Assembly: GCA_029964075.1 (NCBI GenBank)
Contig: CM057144.1
Span: forward strand, 3,557,281-3,621,280
Source: Patiria pectinifera
Lineage: Eukaryota; Echinodermata; Asteroidea; Valvatida; Asterinidae
Length of the DNA stretch: 64,000 nucleotides
Direction of reading: 5' to 3'
Under the pieces are notes generated by a model. That model ran no database searches, was not told where the DNA came from, and saw nothing but the letters and a program-made list of their open reading frames with translations. This document shows positions 34,000-46,292 of the stretch, one piece after another. A program made the position numbers and the translations under genes. Position 1 is the stretch's first letter. Each line of letters starts with the position of its first letter.

Positions 34000-35451
34000 G
34001 CGTGATGTCATCTCATTGGCATTTGTTGTGTACTGCACCCACTCGCCAAAATAGGATGTTGTTGATTTGCTTGTTTTTGCTTTCGTATTTACTTCCAGAC
34101 CAGATACAGAGCTGAAGCATGGCCTATTCTAAACAGGGCAAAATAAAATCAACATATTTTCCACAGATTTTGTATTATTATCATTCTGGTTTATTTAAAA
34201 TTTGAAACAGGCAGCTTGAAGGCTGACATTGCACAATTACATGGAGTGAAAAGGATAAATTTAAGCAATTAAACCATACATTAACAACAAGCTAAATACA
34301 CTTTTAAAGTTACATTAGACACACAAGTGAATGAACTTAAAACATTTTTTTTAAACAGACAAAAGCATACGAACAACTGAAAATGGACAAGCATACAAAC
34401 AACAGACCATAGGGCAGATACATAGAAAACGGTGGGCAGAAAAACCAACAAACAGGCAGAAACAGCCAAACAAACAAACCGACTGACCAATTGATAGACA
34501 CTGGTAGACAAGATGGCAGTGGGGCCCTGGAGACACACTCAAACAGTCCAGTAACTGGGCCAAGTTTCCTGGGCGGGAGCATGTGGGATCCAGTAGGCCT
34601 ATATGGGAAAAGTCCAGTGTTTAAGCTGAATTTATCATAAAAATTATCATGGCCCCAATTACATGTGCATCCGTATCTCGAACCCCACTACCGATCATGT
34701 GAACCCAACCGAAGAATTTGTTTTTCCGGATTTGATAATTAAACTGTTTTTCAAAACTGATGTCAATCAGTTTGGATGAAGATACCTGTTCACTAACTTC
34801 AGAAAAAAGAATGTGGGCAGTCCCTGCAGGTGTGGAGATTCTGAGATGCTTGGTTTTCATGAGAATACCCGGAGTACATGTACATGTACCAGTATATACA
34901 TTTGACTGGCACACAAATTTTTCCCAAGTGTACAATTAGGCCAAATAAAAAAACAAACATGTTTAGCGTCCCCGCCCACTTCCTTTTTGGAGGCCGCCTC
35001 TTTTTGTTTTCTTTTTTTAAATAAAAAAAGAAAAAATTATAAATTTTTAAACAGTGACATTATTTTGGCCTCTTCGTCTGTTGCATCTAGCCCATAGATA
35101 TAAAGCTGGTATGTCATTTCCTGGGTCCAAGTAGCGGCCATTAAAAAAAAAAGCTGATGGCCATCTTGAAAAATAGCCTGGTCGGGCGGCCATTTTGGAG
35201 GGGAAAAAAGGGGGGCATCCTTCCTTTTTTTTCAAAAAAGGCAGGACGCTAAACATTTCTCGTTTGGTCTAATTGTCCAAACAGTACAAACAATAATTGT
35301 CTTCAGCTCCACTAATGTACCACTTGCACCAGGATGTACCCATGGAAGAGGCCCACAGTTCATTTGCAAAAAACAAATTCAGTAGGCCCTATAATTTTGC
35401 AATTTTGTGTTTTATTTCACTGCAGAATTGTTGGAAAGTTAATCCTTCACA
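34000..35451. other. Region upstream of the receptor-like gene
   Basis: No coding exon is supported; minus-strand ORFs near 34281-34582 overlap each other in different frames and are low-complexity. A CTGCAG acceptor at about 35425 precedes the receptor start by 26 bases, so a 5' UTR exon probably lies upstream. The promoter is not identified. Confidence 0.45.
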
Positions 35452-38400
35452 ATGGCAAGCGGTGATTCCGCCATCGAGATCATGGAGCTGTCTCAGTCCC
35501 CTGATCACATTGTCGCTGAGAGTCACGGAGACGAAGCTGTGGAAGAAGACGTCTTCCTGCCGACAACGCCGGTTACCAACTTCGCGCGGTTGCCCGCCAG
35601 AGCTCATTCCACCCCGCGACCCAAGGGCAGTGTGACGGACTCGGACCCGCCGCCGGATTACCCCGTGACGCCTACCAACCAGGCAGCGGAGCACCGTTAC
35701 CCTGGAGGCGACGTAGACTTTGCTGCCGGAAATGAGGGGAATAATCTGAAGCCGTGCGATCTGTGCGGCGCGGGACGAAAACCGTTCTTCTTTTGCCTGG
35801 CGCTGTTCGCCATGGCGGTGCTGGTTGGGTTTCTCGTCGGTTATTTTGTACGGGAGAAGGTTTACGAGAGGGAGTCGGCGATGGTTCGCGGGATGACCCC
35901 GGCCGAAACGAGGGATATGTATCATCAGCAGGCAGTGAACAACGTCTCAGCAGTCAGGATTGCTGATTATGCCAGGTAAACAAAGATGATCAAACGCACA
36001 GACAGGGCCTAGTAAAGATGGTCCCACAGCACACAAAATTCTGTTCCGTTGATTCGGAATGGCTATTCATTGGTAGTCTGTCGTGCATCAGTGTTACACA
36101 AAGGCTATATTTAGCCCATTCATTGCCCTTTAAGGGAACCTATACAATAGCACTGCCCAGCTCATAAGTGACTGTGAGTAAGTCAATCAGACAGTACAAT
36201 AGAAACAAATGGGACCCTTGGCTGCCTTCTGTGACCCAAAAATCAATGTGCATGTTTTTATGAGTTATTTTTTTAAATGAAATTATGGTATAAAATTATG
36301 TTGGTAAGGGAGAAACCAATAATAACCCTCCTATACCATAGGTCTATCACAAACTGTCAAAAAACTTAACCCCTGCCTCTGAGTACACCATTATTATGTT
36401 GCCGCCATCTTGATATTTGCCCATTCAAATCATCATAACCAAAGCGAGGCTGGAAGGAAAATTAGTCTGGTTCCTTTTTGCACAAAATACATCATTCAGT
36501 CTTTTATGTATCTTTGGATACAGGGAACATGACTGAAATGGTGGCAGCATGATAAAGGTCTTGTACAGGCTGGTCATGCACTACCAGAAACCCTATGGAT
36601 TAAGGGACCATTTAAAAGTTTCGATGTTTTTAAATTTCGATTGTTTTTATCGAAAATATGGGTGGGTGGGTCAAGTTAAATTATCGAAAAATCTAAATTT
36701 TAGGGCCAAATTCCATAACACCATTCTCTGTCAGTTGAACCTTCATTTGTCCGTATATCTGCAAGACCATTTTCTTCATGAAGGCTGTAAAAAGGAAACC
36801 ATTTGCCTCAGAAGTGTGCAGAATAGTACGAACGACTGCCAGTAAACGATTGTGAAAGTGTTACTTTCATATGCTGAGGTTTGGTCATATGATACAAGGT
36901 CACACATGAAGATTAGACAATGTTGAAAGAAAAAATTCCCCAAAACTTTACCCAAAGTTTGGAAGTTGGAAATATCCAATTAGTAAGTGATTACATCATA
37001 ATGTACACACATTTCCTTGTATTGAGGGTGCATATCCCATTATGGGACTTTGATAAGGACTGAAAAATCCACGTAGACATGCGCGCTTGTACATAGGGAC
37101 AGTCCCGATTTTACTCGCGGTCACACCACAAGTCCTCAGGAAATGGCAGAACAATAATATTTATATTTTAAAAATGAAAAGAGGATTTCCTCAATGGCTA
37201 GTCAGTTGGAAAAGTCAGCAACTGTTGTAGACTATGTTCCTTTTTTGTTTTTATCTTGTTTACTTAACTTGTGTACATACAGTCTTTTCCTTATTGTTTT
37301 TTCTGATTCGTTGCTTCTTACTAAAAAGTACTACTATACTGTACATGTGTACTTTGAATCATTTTATCAAAATTTTGTTCAATTTGAATTCACATTTGAC
37401 CACTTCCTTGATAAGAATTTGACTCCACACAATAAATAAAATGAGTGGACAAAAGATCAAATTGCAATCTTAATGAGAAACAGACTATTAGGCCAAAAAA
37501 AAAATAAGTCGGTCTCTGGTCAGCGCGTGTGTCGATTTTAATCATGCGCGTCAATCTTTTTTTTTCCCAAAATGTTCCGCGGTAGCTCCAACAGCGCCCT
37601 CTATTGCCGCACCTCCTCAATTTTTTTTTACCAAAGAGCACCAAGGAATGGGAAATTGCACCAAGGCAAATGATCGAGAGCATCAAGGCAAATTATGGAG
37701 GACACCCAATGTACATGAGGACACCAAAAAACAAAACAGTACCCCACCTTGTCTGTACAATCCAAGCTTGAAGAAAAAAAATCCCAAACCCCCTCCCCCA
37801 AAAAAAAGCCGCGTCCCCGCGTCAATTCCGGAACTTTGGTCTGACCAGAGACAGAATTTTTTTTTTTTTGGCCTTAGTCTTATTTCTTCTCAAAGACTCA
37901 AAACAGTTACAAAAATCACACGTTGGTATTAATTATCTGTTTTGACATGTTTGATAGTTGTTCATGGCACCCTCAAAATGTGTACTAAATCACAATGACA
38001 ATTGTGTAATGGTAGCACTTAACTTTTAAGTTTTAGTGTGATGGCCCACCCATCCAAAACTTCTCGTGAAGAAAACTATAATGGTATATTAAAAGCTACT
38101 TGTACAGTGTGTGATTGTTCCACTGTTTGGAAAATGTACACTGACTTCTGTTACTAGTGTCCGCTTAGTACTTTTTTCACTAACTCACTGACTCAGGATT
38201 TTAAAAAAATACTGTTTTGAAATCTGGAGTTTGTGCGATTTTGTACCGTAAGGGTATATATAGAGGTTTATATAAAACAAATGAAAATGGGTATTTTAAG
38301 GGTGTTTGTAGGCTAATATAAACATATAGAAAAGTACAAATTGCTCTGGTGCCCTCAACAACACTCAAACCCTCGGCTGATTACTTCATGGATTTTTCTT

Positions 38401-41400
38401 TTCTCCAAACACACCCCGGGCTGTGAAATTGAAGATTAAGATTGTTTCTGGATTTCTTTTCTGATAGCAAGTTCAGCAAACACGAGTGTGAGAGTGGCGT
38501 ACCATGCAGTCAAAGCATGTCCACAGTGGTCGTGCAACAGCTGCGGGATTTAGGCTTCACCGACGTGCGTGTGTCATCGTACGACGTCCTCACGTCGCAC
38601 CCTGACATGTCGCGCCCGAGCACGTTAAAGACCATGAACCCTGAGGGGGATGTGTTGCACACAGAGGTCCTGTATGGGGATGAGATGGGCTCAGATGACG
38701 GAAGTAAGCCGGCTAACGATGCGAAGAGAAGAGCAGTTGGTTCGGGTCAAGATGCGACAAGTTCTGCCGGTGGTGCGCCGACTGTCATGTTCATGCCATT
38801 CTCTGGCTCCGGTAATGTTCAGGTATGTATGGGCTCCTTGCGCTAACAAGAGAGGGCATTCTTTTACCGATTTCGACAGCCCAGTGGAGGGACACACCTC
38901 CTGCGCGTACTGGTTCGTGCGCGTAAATTACGCACGACTAATTGTACTCTGAATGGTCACGTGAGTGCCATCAGATTTTGTTGCCAATTTGTTTGCATGT
39001 CTCTCCCAGTGTTCTCCCCCAAGTCTGTCACAAGTCAATATAGCCCATCAGGCTGGTGTTTATCTCCGGTTTCTGTGGCATGAAACAACTGACGGTATTT
39101 TTATTCCCCCCCTGATGGGATGCCGATCCATCACAGGTTAGTCTCCAACTAATTCCGGTACCCATTTGTACTCCTGGGTGGAGAGAGGCAAGTGGGGGTA
39201 AAGTGGCTTGCCCAAGGGCACAACACAATGACCAGCAGCTCGATTTGAACCACTGACCCTCTGATCATGAGTCACAAACCCTAACCCCTGGGCCACAGTA
39301 AAGTACAGTGCAATACAAGTGATTAGTGGATTTATTCTACAAGTGCCCACGATCAAAGTTGTTGATGTTTTATATTTTCTCAGGGAGAGCTGGTGTACGT
39401 GAATCAGGCCAGTCAGGGGGACCTTCTTGTGCTGACCGGAAGCAACATCGGCCTGTCTGGTAAAATAGCCATCGCTCGTCAAGGGACCATGATGGTTATG
39501 GATCAGGTATTGCGTCCCAAGCTAAATTTACACAACTACATCACTTTGATAAACGTTTGTGATGTGTTTCATTATGACGTAGTTTAAATGAATTCAAGAA
39601 TATGGAAAAAATGGGCTAAAGAAAAATAAATAAATTGGGGTATATTTTTACACTCGTCACATGTTGTGGCAATGTGTATCACTGATATGAGATGAGAGAT
39701 ATTATCTACAGTCGACTCGTTAATACAAACTCGTCCAGACCTAGCCAAAATGTTTGTTAAATCAGAATTTTGTATTAAGAGGAACATCAGTCCCATTGAT
39801 TGTGCACAAAATGCACTGTCAGGCCAAAGGCTTTGTTTGTTATAACCGTAATTTGTATTAACAGTATTTGTACTAACGAGAGTCGACTGTCACTGTACGT
39901 ATCTGTTAGGTCAGGAATGTGGAAGAAACCGGCATGAAAGGACTGATTCTGTACACAGACCCAGCGGACATGGATGTCATCATGATGTCAGGAACGGAGC
40001 GTTTGGTTGGAATGACCGGTATGATGGGTGATCCATTGACACCTGGTTGCCCAGCCATGGGTAGGTCTACTATTCTGTAACTTGAAAACCTTGGACCTGT
40101 ACCTGTTTTGTTTTCACTGGAGCTACCGCGGTAAAATGTGGTAAAAAGATACCGCGGTAAAAAGTTACTGCGAGTGATTGTTAACATTCCATTGTGGTTA
40201 TTCTACCGTGTGTCTGCATGTCCGTGTGCTTGTGAGTTAATTTCTGCCCACAGAAAGTCTTTTGTTGCGTAAACTTTACCGTACCGTTCTCTGTCTGAAT
40301 TTAATAAAAAAATGTCATACTATTGCCGTCGTAACCTAACACCGGCTGTGGATGTGAAAGAATGGGCCAAATTTAGTATTGTTAGAATATGGCAGAAATA
40401 CTGCAGAATCTCGCGTACAAAATGTCAGCCTAGGCGTGTGACTTACAGAGGTCAATAAAAGTTACTCACATAGAAGTCATAGCAGTGGCCGTCTGCCAGG
40501 ACTTTTCAGTGATGTAAAGGAACAGCTTATTTTGTTTCCCACACCCCAATTTGCCCTGCCAAATTTTCCACTGCGGACCGCAAAACTAACAATCGACAGT
40601 CGACGCTTCGGGGAGTTAACCGGAATTAATAGCAAATACATGTCAGCTGTTACAATATTCAGCATAAGATTGCATTGTAACACTATAGTTGATTAAACTG
40701 AATGTTTTTAATCCGTCAGATGGCATAAGTCGCATGTCAATGGACAAAGCCAAGCTACCGGGCATTCCTGTGCAGCCAGTATCGACAGAGCTAGCAATGA
40801 ATCTACTACGGAACATGACTGGACGAATGGCACCGCAGGACTGGCAAGGGGGGCTAGATGTAACCTACACCATGGGCCGCAGAAATACGAGTAAGAAAAT
40901 TGTCCGTAGCATAAAGCTCTATCTTCAAGCAACCTTGAATCCATGATCCTGATTGGTCAATCCATGGCAACAACAGTGTGGTATTTTATACAAATAATGA
41001 AAGTTTGTGAGTGCAATGGTAAGAATAATTCCATGAGGTGACAGATGGAGTGTTCCATAGTGGAATGGAACATTCCATCTTCCAATGAAGGCTTGCCAAA
41101 ATAAGTTGAAGTTGGTTTCAAAGACTTCAATGTCTTTTATATCTTTATCGGAATGGCACACAAAGATTCTAACCATTTTTATGTCAGAGAAAAGTGTACA
41201 ATTGAAAAAACGTACTTTTAAAGAGCATAGATTCATTATCCAATCATTTGTACTGACTGCGTTATTATGGTTTGTTTGATACAGGGAAACCTACCTGGAC
41301 CGTACAGCTGGATGTAAGTAACATGCAGCAACAGCAGGCAATTCACGACGTGGTAGCGACCATCACTGGAACACAAATGCCAGGTAAAGTTAACTACAAG

Positions 41401-44400
41401 TTGCATTGTAATGTGTTCTGTCAAAAGCAGTCTCCTTTAGTCATGAGTGCTTGTGCTTATTGTTGGTTTCAAAGGGGAGAATCAAGCCATTACTGAGACG
41501 GATTCTCAACAGCCATGGTTAAACCACTGTGTTCACTAGGCCGTTGCAGTGCGCTTCAACGATCATGGTTGCACCGTTGTTGACATCTGAGTGACGTCGT
41601 GACCATTTCAGCAAATTCTGTTATTTCATTTCTACAACAGATGAATACATCATCCTCGGCGGTCATTTCGCAAGCATGATGTCCAGTATGGCCGTAACGA
41701 CCTCCACGGCCTCCGACCAAGGGTCGTTGTCCATGTTCATGGAGACGGCCGCCGTGATGGGTCAGATGATGTCATCAGGCTGGCAGCCCCAGCGTAGCGT
41801 GGTGCTTGGCCTGTGGGGCGGCGCCGAGTACGGCCATGCTGGCTCCATGGAATGGGTCGAGGAGCATCGGAGTGTATTAATGGAGAGGGCGGTATCGTAC
41901 ATTGATCTGGATACTATGATGATGGAGGAGAGTATGGTTGTAGCACAGACGTCACCGCTGCTCAAAGGGCTGGTCATGAAAGCAGCTGACATGGTTGGTT
42001 ACTGATTCATTACTTCTGTAAATACTATACCCATTAGTCCCTGTAGCTCCCGAAAACCGCTCTTCCTGTTACCCCCTGTCATGCCTGAAAGCGCCCGAAA
42101 GCGCCCGAAAAAGCAACAAAGTTTTCAGTGAATAAATACAATATTATACAACGAGGCTTGCCACACAAGCTAGCAGAGGAGGCAGCTTCGTCACCTATGG
42201 CATGCTTCGCGGGGGGCGAGGGGCGACAAAGCTGCCTCTCGCCTCTCGCCAGCTTTGCAGGTCAGAGTGGCGATCAACTCATGAGCGATCAACTCATGAA
42301 CACAGTCACACCTTTTGCACTTTATTGTATAGCAGTGATGTAGTGCAGGTGCTTATGGCTTAAATAGACCGTTATCATGCTGCCACCATTTCAGTCATGT
42401 TCCCTGTATCCAGTCACGGTACTGAATGATAATGCTTCTAGTGCAAAAAGGAACCAGACTATTTTTCTTTCCAGCCTCGCTTTGGTTACGTTGATTTGAA
42501 TGGGAAAACTCCAAATGGCCGCAACATGATAATGGTCTATTGAATGGACAGTTTTGATCAGTATTTTGATGAACTAGGTCAAGGCTTTTCATAATTTGGT
42601 CATTTTATTGTGGTAAAGTGCAGAGCCCTGTTTTAATAACATAAACAGTGCAAGGTGTCCATAGTTATTTTCTATTTTTATTTGCCTCTAGTTGGAACTG
42701 AGTGACATACAGCCAGGCATGTTGAGTGGTGTAGGGGACCATGTTGCATTCACCCATATGATTGGTATCCCATCTGTGCGTCTACATGCCACACAGGGTA
42801 TGCAAGCGGTAAGCATACTTTCGTGAATTCTCAATTCCATCATGTCTGGAGTTATACATTATATATCATTTAACCATTTTGTCTCTGTACCGCCCAAAAC
42901 CGCCCAGCCTGTTACTCCTTATACTGCCCCAAACAGCCACAGTACTCTGTGGTTTCATAGCTTCATCAAGATGCAACTACAATGTAATACAATGTAATTT
43001 AAGTTGTGATGGATTAAATAATGATTTCCTCTTACAAAATATGATACAAACTTCATATTAGTATTAGATATTTTCGGAAGTGTGTGCTTCAGTATTGTTT
43101 TATCTGCACATATTTGATGGGTTTTTTTTTTTTTTGCTCCTTGCCTTGTTTTGGTGTAGTTTTGGAAAAGATTGGTGGAACATATGGGAAAATTCCAAGA
43201 AAACAACAGTTTATATTCTTTTATTTTATACAGTTATGAATAAAGAGGCTTGCCTTGCCTGCTTCAAGGGGAAGGGAAGGGGGGGGGGGCTTCACGGGCG
43301 AGTAGCCTGCTTCGTGAACAACACACATACCAAATGTAGACATTCCTTTGTGTTTGTATAGTTAAGAAAAACCGAAGAAAAAATCTCATTTTACTCCAAC
43401 TGTGAACACTCTTTCAACCCAAATTTTTTTATCATCATTTCGTGGAGTGGTGTTCCTCACTTTGCGATAGATAACCCTAACCCCAAAATGCCTTTAAACC
43501 TGTTTGCCAGAGAGGGGGAAACCTTGTGTGGACGTGGGTACAATGTAAGTCCACGAAACATTCACACGTCCTGCACCCTGTGGACCTCTTTTGTCTGCAA
43601 AATCCACGTCCTGTCTGCAAAAAGTTTGATTTTTCCGTCAATGTTTTGTCTAGGGTTCCCCCACCGGTTCCCCCACCGGTTCCCCCACCATGTCTGCGCA
43701 CATGTCTGTGACCCGGCTTGCCACCCAGATGGTACTCCTGCTTGCTGATAGCGATATGATCCCGTTTGACACCGGTGCTATGGGAGAGATGTTGGTTGGT
43801 TATATGAACAGTCTGGATTCCAAGATGGGTGACATGTTATCCCTCAGCAATATGACGATGGGTAAGAGCACATTAAATTGGCTTTGTAGGACGGCTTCAA
43901 AGCGTCTCCGCATGCAAGAATGAAGAGTTAGTGCTCTAGTAAATATTAATATAGCTCTATGCACAGGACGCGCTTGATTCATGTAACACAAAAATTTCTC
44001 ACAACAAGAATTCTTTTCACCTCCTAAAACATTTTCTTTTAATTGTCCATGTTTTCCAGACAACCTCAAAGTGGCCGTGACAGACTTCATGGATGTTACT
44101 ATGGAGATGCAAAGCATGATGGGAAGTCCTTCCATGATGGAGTCCTCCATTACCATGACGATGGTGAACCACAGGCTGATGTACATGGAGAGATCATTTG
44201 TGGACATGGACCCTAGTGGTTCTATGATGTAAGTGCAGACTGGTATAATTAATTTGTTTACACCGTTATCAGACTTTCTCCCGCCAAACCAAATTATTTT
44301 AAAACAAGTGCCAGTGTACAATAAGCTCTGGCGAAAAATGTGACGCCGATGGCACATATTGAACACCATACTTTTGGTCAAGTTTCATTTCCTCCTCCTG

Positions 44401-45332
44401 GATATTGTCCAACCGCTACACAAAATACCACGTGACTATAACATTACTGCACATATCTTGCCTCCGTTTACAACATTTTCAAATTGTTACAAACAATTTT
44501 TAGAGTGCATTTACTGATTACGGCAAGGCATTTGCTCAATTGTTGGTCAAATATTTTTCGGTCAAATGTTTTCGGTCAAATTTTTTTGGTCAAGGGACGG
44601 ACAGACAGACAGACCAACCGACTCTAGTCAAGGAAACAAAAATCAGTTTCGGTCGACCTGAGCTGCTACCAAACATGTTTTGTGAAAAGAAAAGGAAAAA
44701 AGGAGGGGTATATGCTTTATGTCAATATTATCCTGTTGTTTTGGGGTTTTTTTAACAATAGAGAATGCGGGAAAGGGGTCTTGAAAGATGCTCTGTATAT
44801 ACCATAGACCAAAAAATAAAATTTCTGAAATTTTATAACCAGCATGTTACGGGAACGCTGAATGTGGGTGCATGGTCGCGCAAGGCGACGCTCGCATGAC
44901 GCGTGAGTGTTATTTATCAGAATGAGCGTTGGCATAACATGGCAGTTATAGAACTCAGCATTTTGATAATCAGAAACGCACAACGCAAAGGCATAGAAAT
45001 GTTGGGTCTAGGACTTTTAATGTGTATGGTACATACATACATATGTATACAGTTTTTGAACAGCGCCCCCGAGTAGCAATGGTGTCCAGCCTCCCTCCCC
45101 CGGCCCCTCAAGAAATATAATTTCAAACCTCCATGTTCATTCATGTTTGCTTGTCTCTCCCTGTAGGCACGTTCTGTACGGTATGACGGAAATGGACACC
45201 TTTCCTCTGGTAGCACAGTATTCGCCCACTGGTATGAATAACGAAACCATGACGGCCCTGATGGAGCGTGTCTCCATCATTCAGTGCTCTGTCCAATCGG
45301 CGACCTTGTCTCTCAAGATGGACCTCACATAG
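35452..45332 (+). CDS. Transferrin receptor/NAALADase-like type II membrane protein, methionine-rich
   Basis: Eleven exons: 35452-35975, 38468-38822, 39384-39506, 39910-40060, 40720-40890, 41285-41383, 41641-41993, 42692-42808, 43654-43861, 44060-44228, 45167-45332; 811 aa. The cytoplasmic tail (1-110) has a PPDY motif (67-70) and a juxtamembrane CDLC; the membrane span is about 112-133. Then come a protease-associated domain (GELVYVN, GKIAIARQG, GLILYTDPAD, GDPLTPG), an M28-like domain (EYIILGGH, GWQPQRSVVLGLW, EYGHAGSMEWVEEH) and the dimerisation helices (NHRLMYMERSFVD, HVLYGM). Compared with PSMA, the first metal His is kept, the catalytic Glu is Ala (WGGAEYG), and the segment with the last metal His is not found. 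About 81 residues (10%) are Met. Exon 9 starts with three GSPT repeats. Probably a non-peptidase receptor; the ligand is unknown. The family call is firm, but orthology to TFRC or FOLH1 is not resolved. Confidence 0.88.
36386..36560. mobile_element. ~175-bp MITE (GACCATTATCATG ends), copy 1
   Basis: Inverted termini based on ACCATTATCATGTTGCGGCC. The body has GGAACCAGACTA and CATGTTCCCTGTATCCA (here in complement). It lies in intron 1 of the receptor-like gene. Sister copies are at 42365-42539 and 48228-48372. Confidence 0.72.
37489..37876. mobile_element. TIR element with AGGCCAAAAAAAA and CTCTGGTCAG ends
   Basis: TTAGGCCAAAAAAAA...CTCTGGTCAG at left pairs with CTGACCAGAGACA...TTTTGGCCTTA at right. 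It is a relative of the MITEs at 31233 and 33538, and lies in intron 1 of the receptor-like gene. Confidence 0.65.
39100..39296 (-). repeat. tRNA-derived SINE in receptor-like intron 2
   Basis: Same family as 25320-25527: on the minus strand GTTAGGGTTTGTGACTCATG, GTTCAAATCGAGC, CCTTGGGCAAGCCACTTTAC and GGATCGGCATCCCATC. Confidence 0.7.
42365..42539. mobile_element. ~175-bp MITE, copy 2
   Basis: Left TAGACCGTTATCATG and right CATGATAATGGTCTA are inverted repeats. The body GTCATGTTCCCTGTATCCA matches copies at 36386 and 48228. It lies in intron 7 of the receptor-like gene. Confidence 0.78.
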
Positions 45333-45570
45333 CCGACCAATCAGATGCATCGTTTTGTAATTTTCAGTCAAGTTGTAAGTAATATCAGTTTTATGCGCCT
45401 TTTTTTGTGATGTTGCCTTTCAGTTGTACATAATAAGTACGATTAACACAGCGGCAAAGAGCAAGTTCTGGAGTGAACTTTAGTTAACCATAATTTGACT
45501 AACTTCGCTCGAACGAAGGACGGTTGGACTATTCCAGTCGACTATTTAGAACCGGAGTCTTAGGCTCAGG

Positions 45571-46068
45571 CCAAGTTCGGGCAAGGACCATTAGTCGACT
45601 AGTGGTTGATTTGTGACGTACCTTACGCCTGCGCACTGATAGCAACGTGCGAACGTCTCTAGTCAAACGCTGGTCAAAATGTCATCGCAAAACTTCTGGA
45701 TCCTGGCTCTCTGCTAGCGTTATGAATGCGCGCGGCTATTGGTTACCAGCGAAGCAACCAACCCCAGTAGGCTGGTTCCAAATAGTCGACTAGCGTAGTC
45801 AACCACCGTCGACTAGACAGAGTTCGGGCAAACGTTAGTCAACCATTGGTCAACTATAGTCCTTGCGCGAACTTGGCCTTTGTTGCATCACTGGTTACCA
45901 CTAGCCGCGCGCATCACAAAGCACAGCGGGGAACCAGGACCAAGAAGTTATGGGATGACCAGCTTTTGACAAGAGGCGTTCGGGCGTTGCCAATGGTGCG
46001 CTGGCGTAAGTTACGTCACAGATCAACCACTATTCGACTAATGGTCCTCGCCCGAACTTGCTCAGAGA
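45571..46068. mobile_element. ~500-bp TIR element downstream of the receptor-like gene
   Basis: Terminal inverted repeats of about 70 bases contain AAGTTCGGGCAAGGACCATT, AGTGGTTGAT and TGTGACGTA. An inner reversed copy of the tip (CCTTGCGCGAACTTGGCCT near 45860) shows nesting or internal duplication. It lies about 240 bases after the stop codon. Confidence 0.75.
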
Positions 46069-46248
46069 TACGTGCCTTTAATATAATGAAATACTTATTA
46101 CATACATGCATTTGCAATAGAATATTGCTGTAGATGATGTACTATGAACGTAGTTAGTGTGTGCTTTGCTGTAGTTCAGTCGAAAACGATTATTTATCAA
46201 ATTGTTGGCCAGTCTCATGTGTAACGACCATTAGTGTAGGCCTGCTAC

Positions 46249-46292
46249 ATGTACATGTACATGTACATATGTACATGTACATGTACATGTGG
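46249..46292. repeat. (ACATGT)n palindromic microsatellite
   Basis: About seven ACATGT units with a central ATAT change, fully self-complementary. Confidence 0.9.

Noticed and set aside
34281-34582. Three overlapping minus-strand ORFs rich in Cys, Phe and Leu
   Set aside because: They share the same bases in different frames, reflecting low-complexity CAAACAAACA-type DNA, and show no family motif.
35389-35925. Minus-strand ORF of 178 codons
   Set aside because: It is the antisense shadow of receptor-like exon 1, whose plus-strand reading has a membrane span and matches the family.
43800-44381. Minus-strand ORF of 193 codons
   Set aside because: Antisense of exons 9-10 of the receptor-like gene; Met codons read in reverse are CAT, which avoids stops.
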